Both the position numbers and the translations under genes were made by a program. Below the pieces are notes generated by a model, which did no database searches, was not told the DNA's origin, and saw only the letters and a list, made by a program, of their open reading frames with translations. From Camelus bactrianus (Eukaryota > Chordata > Mammalia > Artiodactyla > Camelidae), in contig NC_133544.1 in NCBI RefSeq assembly GCF_048773025.1, forward strand, positions 682,001 through 746,000: a DNA stretch of 64,000 bases. The letters are read 5' to 3'. Positions 35,946 through 48,200 of the stretch are shown here, in pieces (positions within the stretch are counted from its first letter, which is position 1; each line of letters begins with the position of its first letter).

Positions 35946-36879
35946 AATTTTTTTAAGTACACTTAAGCACACACCCTTCCATAAGGATAATCCAAATGCA
36001 GTAAGACAGGGAGAGTGGCTGAATTGAGACCAAGGATTTGTATTTGTTCGCTGTGTTTCTCTTTTACGTCTCTTTGGTCCCCTTTTGTGAGGTGGAGTAA
36101 ACATGGCCGATGCAGGCAGTCCCACCCAGGCTGCGGTCAAGGCAGCAGGTTCACAAGCACCATTTTAAGGAGAGGACCTTCTCTCCCTCTGGTGAGAGGA
36201 GACATGGTTCCAGGAGGAGGGACCCTCTTGTTTTGAGGGGCGGAGAGAGCCAGGCCCTGCTCTGTCTCAAGATGCAGGGACAGTCACAGGGAGTGTGCAG
36301 AAGATGGGGTGACTAAGACTCCAGACGTCCACCTTGGGGCTGGAAAGGGGAGCCCCCTGGAGCCAGAAAGTAACGGAGATGTGATGGAGGGGAGGCTGCA
36401 GCAGCAAGCAACACGTGAGGTTGCTGGTGACTTGTGGGCTCAACCCCCGCTCTGTGTGCCTGGGTCCGATCCCAGTCGTCACACCCAGCCTGAAAACTGA
36501 ACTACAGGACACAGCGCTGCCCGAGTCCCCCGCCGGCCGCTGGGCCGCGCCCGCGCAAGACAGATCCAAACAACACTGCAAAAACAACGGACGCTGAAAC
36601 CGCTGCCCACAGAAGGCGACTTGGAGTTCGCAGCCTGAATGCAGCAGGGTTGACTGCGCACTGAAACAAAAATACCGCCGTCTCAGTGGGATTTAAACAA
36701 GACCAGATGTTCACAACGTAATGTCCAAATGTGCAGGACACAATCCAAAATGACTCTGCCTGTGAAGAACCAGGAAAATCCAACCCACAAGGGAAAAGAC
36801 CAACAGCCACCCAGGCCACGGTGATGCAAAAATCCTCAGCGAAGTACCAGCAGAGAGAACTGAGCAACATAAAAAACAA

Positions 36880-37935
36880 AATCAAAGGAGTACCACAACC
36901 ACATGGAGGTCATCACAGGAGAACAAGGCTGGCTCGGCATGTGAAAATAAATCAGTGTGACCTACCATCCTAGCAGTCTAAAGAAAAAAGCCATGTGATC
37001 ATACCAATTCATGCAGAGAAAAAGGTTGACAGAATTCAGTATCCATCCATGATAAACACTCTCAGCAAACTAGAAACAGGAGACATTTTACTTAATAAAG
37101 GGCATCTTCAAAACAAAACAAAACAGAACGACAGCCAACATGAAAAGACAAGGTGCTTTGCCCTAAGATCAGAAATAAGGCAGAGATATCCCCCAGTCCC
37201 CCACTATTCGCTGTCGTGCCCGCAGTCCTAGCCAAGGCAATAAAGCAAGAAAAAATAAACAAATGACATACAGAATAGAAGGAAGAAATAGACTCTCTAT
37301 ACTCAGAGATGACACGAAAGTCTATGTAGAAAATCCCAAAAATTCTACAAAAAACAAAAAATATCCGCGTGCTAGTAAGTGAGGTTAGCAAGGTTGCAGG
37401 ATACAAGGTCAAAACAACCTCAATCCTGCCTCTGCTGAAAACAAACAATGGAAAATTAAAATTTTTAAAGCCATAACATTTACTTTAGCTCACTCCAAAA
37501 TTAAATACTTTGGAATAAGTCTGACAAAGCACGTACAGGATTTGCATGCTGAAAACTGCAAAACACTGATGAGAGAAAGCAAGTCCTAAATAAATGGAGA
37601 GAAAAATTGTGTTCGTGAGATGGAAGATTCTGTGTGGTTAAGATGCCAGTTCTCCTCCAAAATGACCTACAGATTCAATGCAATACCAATCAAAATCCGT
37701 GGACAAAATGTTATAGACATAGACAAGCTGATTCTAAAGTTTACGTAGAAATGTGAAGGAACCACAATGGGCAAAACAACTCTGGAGAAGAAGGGGAAAG
37801 TTGGAGGACTCTCACAAACCAAGTTTAAGACTTATTGTAAAGATGAAGTAACCAAAACTGCCTGTAATGGCAAAGAGACAGATCAATGGAACAAAATGAG
37901 GTGTGGAATTAAACACACACCAACATGGCCAATTG
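36880..37935 (+). mobile_element. L1 ORF2 fragment (reverse-transcriptase to C-terminal part)
   Basis: It follows the L1 order: 'attcagtatccatccatgataaacactctcagcaaacta', 'tatgtagaaaatcccaaa', 'ttgcaggatacaaggt', 'agattcaatgcaat' and 'aagacttattgtaaag'. It ends at 37935 where an L1 of opposite orientation begins. It carries many stops and frameshifts and is not functional. Confidence 0.88.
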
Positions 37936-39122
37936 ATTTTTTAACAGCTTTAATATGATATAGTCACATACCGTATGATTCACACATTTGAAGTTTACAA
38001 TTCAATGGTTTTTAGAATATTCACGCACATCATAATCCTAGAGCATGTTCATCACCCTAGAGATAAGCCCCAGACTCACTGGCAGTCACTCCCCAGTCCT
38101 TCCCCGCTTTCCCCAGCCTCTGGCAACCAGCAGCCTCCTTCCTGACCCTGCAGATTTTCCTCTCGGGCACTTCATACAAACAGAACCATACAACATGTGG
38201 GCTTGTGACTTCCTTCTTTTACTAAGCAAAAAGCATTCAAGATTCATCCATGTTGGAGTATGTGCTACTATTTTATTCTTTTTTACTGCCAAATAACATT
38301 CCATTATTTATTCCAGTATTCATTTTATTATCTATTCATCAGTGGATAGACATTTATGTTGTTCCCACTTTTCGGCTGTAATGAATAATGCTTCAGTGAA
38401 TACTTTGTGCAAATTTATATGTGGACACGTTTTCATTTCTCTTGAGGATGATACCCAGGAATGGAATTGCTGGGTATACGTAACTCCATGTTTAACATTT
38501 TGAGGAACTACCAACTGTTTTGCAGACCATGTTACATTCCCACCAGCAATGTATAAGAGTTCCAATTTCTTCACGTGCTCGCCAGCAGTTGTTCCTGTCA
38601 GGATGCCGTAGCCATCTCCATGGGTGAAGGGGCATTTATCTCGCTGTGGTTGGAGTTTCAGCTTGCGTCTCCCCTGTGGCTGATGATGCTGGGCATCTTT
38701 TCATGTGCTTATTGATCAAGTGTGCACCCTCTTTGGAGAAATGTCTGCTCAAGTCCTTTGCACATTTTTCCATTGAGTTATTGCCTTTTTACTGTTGAGC
38801 TGTAGGAATGAGTTCTGTTTATATTTTGGATACAAGTCTCTTACCAGAGACATGTAATTTGCAAAATTTTTCTCCAATTCTGTGAGTTCTCTTTTCAACT
38901 CTTGTGATGGTCTCTTCTGAAGCATAAAATCTTCTGACGAAATCCAGTTTATCTACCTCGTCTTTTGTTGCCTGTGCTTTTGGCATCAGATCTAAGAAGG
39001 TTGTGCCTAACCCTAGGTCATAAGAATTTTCCCCTATGTTTTCTTCCAAGAGTTTCATAGGTTTAGGCTTTAGATTTAGGTCTATGATCCACTTTTAGCT
39101 AAATTTTATGTATGCCGTAAGG
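37936..39122 (-). mobile_element. Old L1 3' region in reverse orientation
   Basis: Hallmarks are 'aagattcatccatgtt', 'attcatcagtggatagacattt', 'ccaggaatggaattgctggg' and 'ttggatacaagtctcttacca', all antisense L1M 3' sequence. It continues to about 39120. Confidence 0.88.
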
Positions 39123-39124
39123 AA

Positions 39125-39290
39125 GGGATCTGTTGTGGGTTAAATAATGACCCAAAAGAGATATGCTGAAGTCCTGCTCCCAACACCTCTCCTGGAAATA
39201 GTCTCTGCAGATGCACTCAACCCAAATGGAGCTCATACTGGATTGGGACGGGCACTAAATCCAAGGGCTAGCATCCTTACAAAGAAAGAG
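39125..39290 (+). mobile_element. MaLR-type LTR 5' fragment (fossil)
   Basis: 'gtgggttaaataatgacccaaaagagatatgctgaagtcctg' is the start of an MLT1/MST-like LTR. Incomplete and old. Confidence 0.55.
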
Positions 39291-39303
39291 AGATTTGGGG
39301 AGG

Positions 39304-39402
39304 TGGGGGGTGATATAGCTCAGTGGTAGTGTGCACGCTTAGCATGCATGAGGTCCTGGGTGCAATCCCCAGCACCTCCATTAAACACACACACACACAA
39401 TG
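39304..39402 (+). repeat. Camelid vic-type SINE with CA-run tail
   Basis: Head tgggggggtgatatagctcag, then B box gggtgcaatcccc. It ends in a short (CA)n at 39387-39400. Confidence 0.9.
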
Positions 39403-39419
39403 CAAAGTAGAAATGAAAC

Positions 39420-40280
39420 AAAATGGGAAAACACACAGACTTGCATTAATTAGGGCCGCAGTTCCCAAACTGTGTGCCAAGGCACCACCGGGTGCCATAG
39501 TGAGTTCTCAGGGGTGCTACAGTGTATTTTAAACTTTTGAGGGAAACACAGGAGTACACACCATGTCAGACAGACACCTGGTGAACGATGCAGATGAGCT
39601 CAGAGTTTCAATGCTAGATCACACTGCTTTCCTTTCCAGGAAACCTCTTTGCAAAGCTGGCTTAGCAGCAGTGGCCGGAATAAGAAGCAAACATCTGGCC
39701 AGAATCCTCGTGGATCAGGTAACTCAGGTGGCAGTGTCCCATGTGATTAAGGTTTGAGAAGTTTTATGGAGTCTGACCATTTCAGACATCCTATTGATAA
39801 GTGGTTGTAGTTATTGAAGAATTAAAGGTTTGGGGTTTTTTTCAGTTTGTGTGTTCATTTATTTTTGGTTTTGGTTTTGTTTTCCACACTGCTACGACTA
39901 GGTTGTTAGCACCTAAATACTTAGTAAGTCCTTCCGTTCTAATAAACACAAGTGTTAGGTATTTCTTTGGACCAAGGGGCACTGTGAAAAAATTACCAAG
40001 CCGTTACGCACCCCGTGAACTGAGGAAGAGCAGGAGCCTGGGTTGGGGTGATGCCAGCTGCCAAAACAATCGGGTCCCAAGAAACGACTGCTGGGGAGGG
40101 CTGACCTCCACTGCTGTGCTCCGCCCAAGGGAGACGCCCCGGGTGCCAGCTGGTCCTGCACCTGGTGCCCCTCCAGGGTCTCTGGGGGCTGCACAACTGT
40201 CCCCATCACGCCCACACCCGGTTCTGGACAGCCTGGAGACCTGATAAAACCAGACTAGAAAGGAGTGTCCGCACCCTCAT
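39420..40280. other. Intergenic DNA, perhaps an old DNA transposon at its left
   Basis: 'cagttcccaaactgtgtgccaaggcacc' (about 39458) resembles the start of a hAT/Charlie-type mammalian transposon, but I cannot confirm this. The rest shows no gene. Confidence 0.3.
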
Positions 40281-40284
40281 GGTC

Positions 40285-40745
40285 ACCATAGCCTCATTCA
40301 CAGTAGCCAAGAGCTGGGAGCAACCCAGATGTCCACAGAAATCTGAGTGGAGATGCCTCCTGAGGTCCACCCATAAAAGGAATATTTTTCAGCCATAAAA
40401 AGGCAGGAAATCCTGATTCCTGCTAAAACATGGATGAACCTCGAGGACTTTGTGCTGAGTGAAATAAGACAGTCCCAGACGGACAGATCCTGTCTGATTC
40501 CACTCAAGTGAAGTATCTAAAGTAGTCAGAATCGCAGGGACTGGAAGCCGAGTGGTCGCCAGGGGCTGGCAGATGGGTCGGTGTTCAGTGGGGACAGCGT
40601 TTCAGGGCTGCAGGATGCAAACAGTTCTGGACATCTGTAGCACAACAACGTGAATACACAAAACACGACTGAACTGTACACTTAAAAATGGTTAAGGTGG
40701 TAAACTTAATGCTATGTGCTTTTTACCACAATGGAAAAAAAAAAA
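40285..40745 (+). mobile_element. Old L1 3'-UTR end
   Basis: 'cattcacagtagccaagagctgggagcaaccc', 'ttttcagccataaaaagg', 'aacatggatgaacctcgaggac' and 'ttttaccacaatggaaaa' with an A-run: a nearly complete L1M 3' end. Confidence 0.9.
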
Positions 40746-40749
40746 AACT

Positions 40750-42570
40750 GTCCCTGAAAGGGAAGGGGAAAAAAGTTGGGAATTGTAAATAAAGACCATA
40801 AGCAAACCAGAAAAGAAACAACTTAAAACACGAGCTGCCAGCTCACATGCCCCACAGCCAAGAGAGCCTCAGACCCAGACCCCAAATCTACCAGAACCAC
40901 TGGGCCCCAGGGCAGCACCCTCACCTGCCCTCTGGCTGAACCCCAGCTCTGCCCGCAGAGGCACAGGAGGCCTTTCACAGTGAAGACAGGCCCTCCACCC
41001 TGCTCAGAAGATGCTCCAAAATCCTGACCTGGGGCCACGGGGGTCTGCAGCCCTTGCCCCTCCCCAACCTCCTGTCTGAGCTCACACCCTACCTCCTCCC
41101 TGGCACACCCCACACAGCCCCTCATTGCACCTCATCTCCTCGGCCTGGACCGCCCACCCCAGGACACTCGGCATCCTGCCCTCCCCTCCTTCAGGCCTCA
41201 GATTTCCCTCCCGCCTCCAGGCAGGACTCCTCTGACCACCACCCTCTGTCACCTTGCCCCCCATCACCCTGCACGTCCATGGCCACCAGTCCCCTTAGTG
41301 CTCATGCGTTTATGGTGTCTGCTCTCTCCCCTGACACCAACGGGTGGCCCTGTGCCCTACCCCAGCCCTGGGCTGGCTCACATCAGGCACCCCATGAATC
41401 CTGACAGATGAATGGAGAAATGGCCCAGCTTGGCCAGGAAGGGACAGAGGACAGTGGCCACTGCACTCAGCATCCAAGAGCCTGCTGGGGGCCCAGGAGT
41501 GCGGGGCCACAACAGCATGGTTGCCAGCCTTGTGGCCACAGCCACAGGCAAGGACACGGTGGAGGGAGCTATGGACCAAGGTCACCAACCATGCCCACCA
41601 ACAGGACTTCTCTCCTAAATGCCACCAAGAAATGGCCCCTCCACCTAAACCTGGACTTCAGCAGAACACTGGGAACACCCCTCAGGCATCCACTCAGGCT
41701 CAGCCTGCAGGGGCCCGTAGGGACCGTGGTCCTGACCAGCCAGCCTCCCAGCCAGCCACACCCCGCAGCCAAGGTCAATCCAAAGTCACCCAGTGCAAAT
41801 GAGGACAAAAAAGAGGGAAGCCAGCCAGCGGGCAGCAAGGCCGGGAGCCCGAAGGACCATAATGCTGCAGGCGACAGGGCGCGTGTGCAGGCGCGGCCAC
41901 GGGGGTGCACATGATGTCATGTCCGACACAAGCAGCAGACACCACACTGGTGAGTGTGAGCCAAAGTAGGACCCGCGACTGCCGCAGCCCCCACGGCTCG
42001 GCCCTCGCTGTCCTGAGGTGACGCCCAGGTTGCAAATCCCTCCCCTGCCTGCGTCATGGCTGTTCTGCTTTTTAAGGTCTCCTTGTATGTCACCTTCTGC
42101 GACATGCTTGTGTTTTCTCAGGCTCTGAGTTTCTGACTCTGGACCCCAGGAGGCCACCACGCTGCCCCCACCACGGCGCTCCCTCGTCCACTCTCCTTGG
42201 CTGACTAGTGGGATCTCCCATGTTCCGCTCCTGCCCCCAAGACGGCTCGAGAGCCTCCCGGGGTGGATCCACCCAGCCCTGCGCTCCAGCCCGAGCTCAG
42301 ACTCGCTCAGGTGTCCCTGCGCATCCTGGTTACAGCCAAGGCGCATGACTCACTCATCTGACTCCCTGGTCCCTCTGCTCCGCAGCGCCTGCCCCAGGGT
42401 TTTGCTCAGTGACCTCCATCTTTCTCCCAGTGACGGAGAGCTGTCTGCTCCTGCCGACCCTTCACAGGCTATGATGTCACAGCTGCTCTGCCTGGTCCTC
42501 TCGCTGTCTTACAGGGTCTTTTCATGAGCAGGTTTCTAGTCTTGACAGAGTCTGTCTTAGCGCAGTCTTC
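40750..42570. other. Intergenic DNA without a recognised gene
   Basis: GC-rich, with several chance frames up to 186 codons and no family resemblance. Confidence 0.5.
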
Positions 42571-42584
42571 GAAAATCACTCCCC

Positions 42585-42924
42585 CTTTCCGGCGGTGACA
42601 ACCTCCCCACGGGAACATGCCTCTCGCAAAGCTCCTTCATCCCTCTCCTGAAGAGAAGAGGAAACGCAAGAAGCAGCGCCTGGTGCAGAGCCCCAGCTCC
42701 TGTTTCATGGGTGTGAAACGCCCAGGACGCTGTACAGTCACCACCGTCTTTAGCCATGCATAAACAGTAGCTTCGTGTGTTGGCTGCTCTGCTGTCCTCT
42801 GCAGCCTACAGGAGTTACAGAAGGATGCTCCTTCAGACGGACGCAGCACTAAAAGCATCCTGAGTCAAGATGGATGGGAAACCAGCCCAATAAACACATT
42901 TTGGATTAAAAAAAAAAAAGAAAA
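42585..42924 (+). pseudogene. RPS27 pseudogene: Processed pseudogene of ribosomal protein S27 (RPS27)
   Basis: A full-length intronless copy. It opens with the terminal-oligopyrimidine-type 5' end ctttccggcggtgac, has an ATG at 42617 (MPLAK), the stop at 42850-42852, AATAAA at 42889-42894 and a poly(A) tail from about 42908. The reading matches RPS27 (MPLAK…LLHPSPE, RLVQSP, VFSHA) but has two small in-frame losses and then a deletion of about 13 bases near 42810 that removes part of the last segment and shifts the frame; zinc-ligand cysteines are also changed. A perfect 13-bp target-site duplication (gaaaatcactccc) flanks it at 42571-42583 and 42925-42937, so it was made by L1-type retroposition. 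Sharp TSD edges suggest moderate age. Confidence 0.95.
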
Positions 42925-43367
42925 GAAAATCACTCCCAAGAGCAGTGTGGAGTCCTTACCTCCTGCAGCGCTGTCTCTGCATCCCGGGGTGAACCCTGTG
43001 GTCCGGAGTCGCGTCCTCACGTGGACACGGTGACACACGCTCACGCAGGGCAGCCCCCGCCGCCCGGGGCCAGACTCCTGTGCACACGGGCCCACAACGC
43101 CCCCACCCCCATCTGTCCCATGAGTCCGGGGGGAGGGTGGGCAAGGTCTCAGCCCGCGTCAGGCCTGTAAAGCTGACATGTCACAGGAAGGAGACTGAAG
43201 TTGCTGACCAGGGCGGTGGGGTTGGGGGACTGTCGGAGGTGGCAGTCTGTGTGAGGACTGAAGTCCAGGGTGGACTCTCCCCACGGCCTCCTGCCTGCCC
43301 AAGCCTGATCTCAGCCTGGCGAGACCCCAACTTAGACCTGCAGGGTTCAGTACAGCAACACAACTTC

Positions 43368-43558
43368 TTTTTTTTTTTTTTTTACATTTTTATTGATTTA
43401 TAATCATTTTACAACGTTGTGTCAAATTCCAGTGTAGAGCACAATTTCTCAGTCATACATGAACATACATATATTCATTGTCACATTTTTTCCTCTGTGA
43501 GCAACCTAGGATCTTGTGTATATTTCCCTGTGCTGTACAGTATAATCTTGTTTATCCA
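43368..43558 (-). mobile_element. Cetartiodactyl L1 3' end
   Basis: A T-run at the left is followed by 'ttattgatttataatcattttacaacgttgtgtcaa' and 'catgaacatacatatattca', ending 'ctgtacagtataatcttgtttatc'. This is the reverse of the ungulate L1 tail. Fairly well preserved. Confidence 0.8.
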
Positions 43559-43559
43559 C

Positions 43560-45251
43560 AGCAACACAACTTCTGCACTTCTCCAGCCACTGACTGCGGG
43601 GACAGTGCGGGCCCAGGCCTGCTGCCTGCCGCCTCGGGATGCCCCTGCTCCTCTGGGGCCACTGCTTCCCATGGGCTTGGCCTCTCAGGCCTGTGCCACC
43701 TCGTGCATTTTGGAATTACCAGCTGAACTCCCACAGACATGCTTGGGGTTTTGACTGGAATTGTACTGAACCTACAGGTTGATCTGAGAAGTGACAGCTC
43801 CATGATGCTGAGTTTCTGAAAGTCAAGTTCCCGAGGGCCAGTGGCCGTCTCAACTCCACAGAGTCCACAGAAGGCAGAGTTTTAGGTGGACTCATTTCCA
43901 GGATGAGGTTTCTGTCCAGCAGTCAGGAGGACGGCTGAGGGCATAGCAGGGAGGGGTCCAGAAGTGGCTTCAAACACTCCAAGGGCTGCAGGCAGAGGGC
44001 CAGGGTCCCGGTGCCCTGGACCCCAACTGGGACCAGCAGGGAGTCCTTAAGAGGAGCTGGGAAGGGGAGCCAGGGGTGTGGAGGGAACGGCTCTGGCCTG
44101 GAGGGGTGGGCATGGGCCCAGGGGCTCTCTGGGGCCGGCCCCATGAGGAGAGGATCAGGGATGCGCTCCTGAGGCCAAGGACGGTGCAGAAGCTCCACGG
44201 GGGTGCCCTCTGCTCCAACCCTGGGACAAAGGAGGCCAGACTGGCCGAGTCGGGCTGGCGCCTGAGCTGGTGCCTGGGTGCGAGCCGTCACACTCCCAGG
44301 CAGCCAGGAAAAGCCGGTGAGGGAAGGCTGGGGGTGGGCGGGGGCTGGAAGTCGCCTCTGGCCTGAGCAGTAGGTGGCTGACGGGCTCCTTCGCCTGTTC
44401 AGCAGCTGGTAGGGGTTCGACTGACCTGGTAAGAGGGGAGCCTGGCCAGGGAGGCAGGGCTGAGGCTGCCTGTGTCTGCTGGGGTCAGGGGTGGCCGCTG
44501 GGACTCCCAGCCTCCTGGGATGGAGAGGGGCCTGTTCTGGCAGGCTGGGGACACATCCCCTGGACACAGATGGCTCTTTGTCAGAGCAGAGCCCAGCTCC
44601 CCAGGCAGGCTGGGGAACAAAGCCCCCTCTGTACACAGTGGCCTCCCCCTCCCCCTCAGGGTGCCACCCGCAGGAAAGGAGAAACCCTCCCCACTCCAGG
44701 CTCCCATCAGGTGACCCTGCCTCCCACCACACCCCCTCCCAAGCACAGGCATGGCCCAGGTGGGGTGTGAGGGTGTCGGGATGAAGGGTCCAGGGGGTAT
44801 CCAGGGCCATCTCCTCCCCGAGGGCCCTGGCTGACGCCCACCCTAAGCTGCAGGCCATGCCTGTCCCTCCAGCATCCAGGCAGCCCTGGACCAGCCCAGC
44901 CTCAGCCACCACTGCCCCTGGCCTGAAGGCAGCACCCCCCGAAAGGTGGCAGAGGGACAGCCAGGAGCCTCACCCCTGCAAGGAGGCCTCCACATCTTAT
45001 TTCTGGGTCCTCTCTGGATCCTGAATGCCCGCAGCCACCCCAGTGGGCCTGTCATGGTCTCCTCAGAGGGGACAGCCCAGGCCTGCCCCCAGTATTGCAG
45101 GCCAAGTGGGACTAGCCCCAGGGCCCAGAGTGAGCACACTGGGCTGTGAGTCTGTGTTACCTCAGCAGCCACCCAGCCCTGGAATCTGCCCCTCAGGGCC
45201 CAGCCAGGCTGAGCAGGCTCGGTGCCCCAAGGAAGGACGCACTGCCGGCCC
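43560..45251. other. TEDC1 3' flank, GC-rich, no recognised gene
   Basis: It may hold the TEDC1 3' UTR, but I see no AATAAA on the minus strand. A 329-codon minus-strand frame (43923-44912) has no domain, is proline/glycine-biased and looks like chance. Confidence 0.4.
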
Positions 45252-48200
45252 TCAGCGTCCAGGCGGTGGGATCCAGATGAGGCCAGGCAGGGTTCCCACC
45301 AGTCTGGCCAGCTCCTGCCGACACTGACCCTGTAGCTGGCCCAGCACCACCTCCAGGCAGGCCTCCCGGCTCCTTAGAACCTCAATCACCTCAGTGGCCT
45401 GCAGGCCCCGGCCCTCAGGGGCCCCAGCCTCAGTCCTCACCAGCCGGTGGGGCTCATGGGGCTGGGTCAGGCCCCCTCCTCGCTCCCAGGCCCACTGCAG
45501 AGCCACCAGGTCCTGTCTCACGGCCTCCTGCAAGGCCCGCCTTGAGGCGCTCCACTCCGGCCCGTGGCCTCCAACCTGCACAGAAGACGTCGCAAGTGAG
45601 CCCAGGGCGGCCAGCCCCACCCAGGACACTGGCTCCGGGCACCCCTGGCTCTCAGAGCCCTGACACCACCCCAGCAGTCCTGCAGCCCCTACCAGGGCCC
45701 CGAGGAGGGCTGACAGCCCAGATTCCACTGCTCCCAGGGAGGAGGGACTAACCCTAGCGCCAGCTCAAAGGCCTGGCCCCTCCAGGCTCTGCGTCACCGT
45801 CACCCTCACCGAGCACGTCAGCCTGAGGCCAGAGGCTGTGAGGCTGCAGGGACAGGGCCGGAGCCCTCAGGGCCGCCTGGCTGCAGGCCCAGCGCTTTCA
45901 CCGGCCGCTCCCAGCAGACCTGTTCAGAGCCCAGAGGGCAGACCCTCGGGACAGCCCCAACCCTCCCCTTCCCCGACTCCAGGGCCAGCCCCCCACCACC
46001 CACTTACCCATCCTCTGCTGTATCCACATTCCCCCTTTGCACTGCCCTCCCGGAGGGGCAGCACGGAGTGGGCCTGGCCCAAGGGGACGCAAGGCTGAGG
46101 GGACACTGGGCCGAGTGCACAGCTGGTGAGGCCACTCCAGTCCTTAGGGCAGAACCCACCCCGGAGACCCTGCAGGCAGCTGGGAGTGCAGACAGGCTGT
46201 GCCCTCCATGTCCCCAGGAGCTGCCCGGACCCCACCCCTCAGTGGGCACTGCTCCAAGGTTCCCAGCAAGGAAGCATCAGAAGCCCTGAGCCCTGACAAG
46301 CAGCAGTGTCACTTTCTGCAAGAAATTGCCTGCAAACATCCACAGTGCCCGAGCTGTCACTGCCCAAGAGGAGAGGGGCTCCAACTTGGCCCAACCAGAG
46401 GGGACTTGGCCACGCATGCCCTGAACGAGCTGCGGCTGCAAGGCCCAAGGAAATACCCTTGCTGTCCAGGGGCGCATGGAAGACTTTAAGGGGAAAAGTC
46501 ATGCCTGCAGTTTAAGATGCTTCAGAAAAAGGAAAGGAGATGCAGTGCCTGGGGCCCACCGTTCACAGCCACAAACACAGGTGGTCACCCAGTCCTGCTC
46601 ATGGAGAGAGGCTGGGGGGCCCACGTGTCCACTAGCAGGTCAAACGGGTCGTAGGGCCTGGGCAAAGTTGGGGGACAACACCAGCATGGCCCTGGGAGAA
46701 CGAACACCCTCCAAGAGGATGGGTGGGGCCTGGAGTGGCTGGGGTGGAGCAGCGGGGGTTCCTCCCCTGCACCCTCTGGCTCGGGGTCTGGCACGTGAGT
46801 GCACCTCTTCTAGGCTGTCAAATGCACCCTGGAGCAGCACCCCAAGCCCTCACCCTGGCCTCCCAGGCCGCCCGCCGGGGCTCCACCGCTGCCTGCAGCT
46901 CCTCCTGCAGGGCCTGCAGCTCCCGCACCACCAGCTCCAACTCTGCAGCCCCCTGCGCGGGGATCTCGGGCAGAAACGTGGGCTGTGAGGCCTCTGGGGG
47001 GCAGGCGCCCAGGACTGTGTCCTGCAGAGAGAGACCCCAGGGAGAGGGTGGGCGGCAGGCCCAGCTCCCCAGCCAGCAGGTGCAGCAGCCACCCCTCCCC
47101 CAGGTCTGGGTCACAGTGAGCTGACATCAACCATCACCCCCCACAGGCCGGGAGGCTGAAACCCCTGCGAAGTCTGGGCCTCCTCAGCGCTGGGAAGGGT
47201 GGGTGATGGAACAGACGGACATCTGGAAAGAGTCCAAGATTCAAAGCCAGCAGGCCTAGTGTAAAGTCGGCTTCATGGCTGGGTTTGGGGCGCTTCCCTG
47301 AGACTCCTCTTCAGGTCTGGAAAACGGAAAGCCGCCCTCCACCACCCAGAGTTGCTGTGGTCAGACCAGGAAAGTGGACAGGAAGGGAGGTGGGTGGCAT
47401 GGGCTTCCTGACCATCCACTGCCAGAAGACCAGCTCCCGGCGCCGCCACTCCAGGGCCGCCTCCAGGCGCACATTCTCACGCTCCAGCCTCTGCAGCAGC
47501 TGGAACACAAACCATCAGGGGAGAAAGAAGCCTGCCGGCTTCACACTCCCAGCACCAGGACCATGCCTGCCACCCTCTGGCCTCGGAGCCCAGTCGCCCC
47601 AGTCACCCCACCCATCAGCCCACTCGCTGGCCGAGCAACCTCCTTTCGGGGCAGAGCAGCCTCTCCTCCACGCACGACCGGGTCCCAGACCACACCCATG
47701 GGCCCCTTGCCAGCCCCCACCACCAGGCCTGCGGGGTCAGGGACTGAGTCCAGGTACCCCCTCCCTCGGGACCTCCACCCCACATCCCTCGCTGGCTGGG
47801 GGCTGCACCCCGGAGGCCTCAGTCATACGGGGCGGCCCTGGACAGAGGAGACTGCCGGGCTCTGGAAATCGCTACCCGGTAACCTTGTGAACCCCAAAGG
47901 CAGGGCAGAGGCTGTGAGGCGCCCATCTCAGAGGTGACGGGGATGGGCAGGGTGGAGACCGCAGCCGCACAGCACTCGAGAAGGCGGGGAGCTCTGCGCA
48001 GCTCCCCACCCCACCCCGTGGCATGCACAGCCCCGCACCCGCCGACCCTGCATCAACGCGCATGCGCTCGAGCAGCCCGCAGGATCCAGTGTGCCCATGT
48101 GCCCGTGCACAGCGGCGTGCTCCCGCACCATCGGCCCGGCCTCAGCCTCGGGAAGCCTGGCAGCCGCGAGGGGCCCTGCCCACCGCACAGCCAAGGCCCA

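Noticed and set aside
43923-44912. 329-codon minus-strand frame downstream of TEDC1
   Set aside because: Low-complexity, Pro/Gly/Trp-rich and unlike any known protein; likely 3' flank or UTR of TEDC1.
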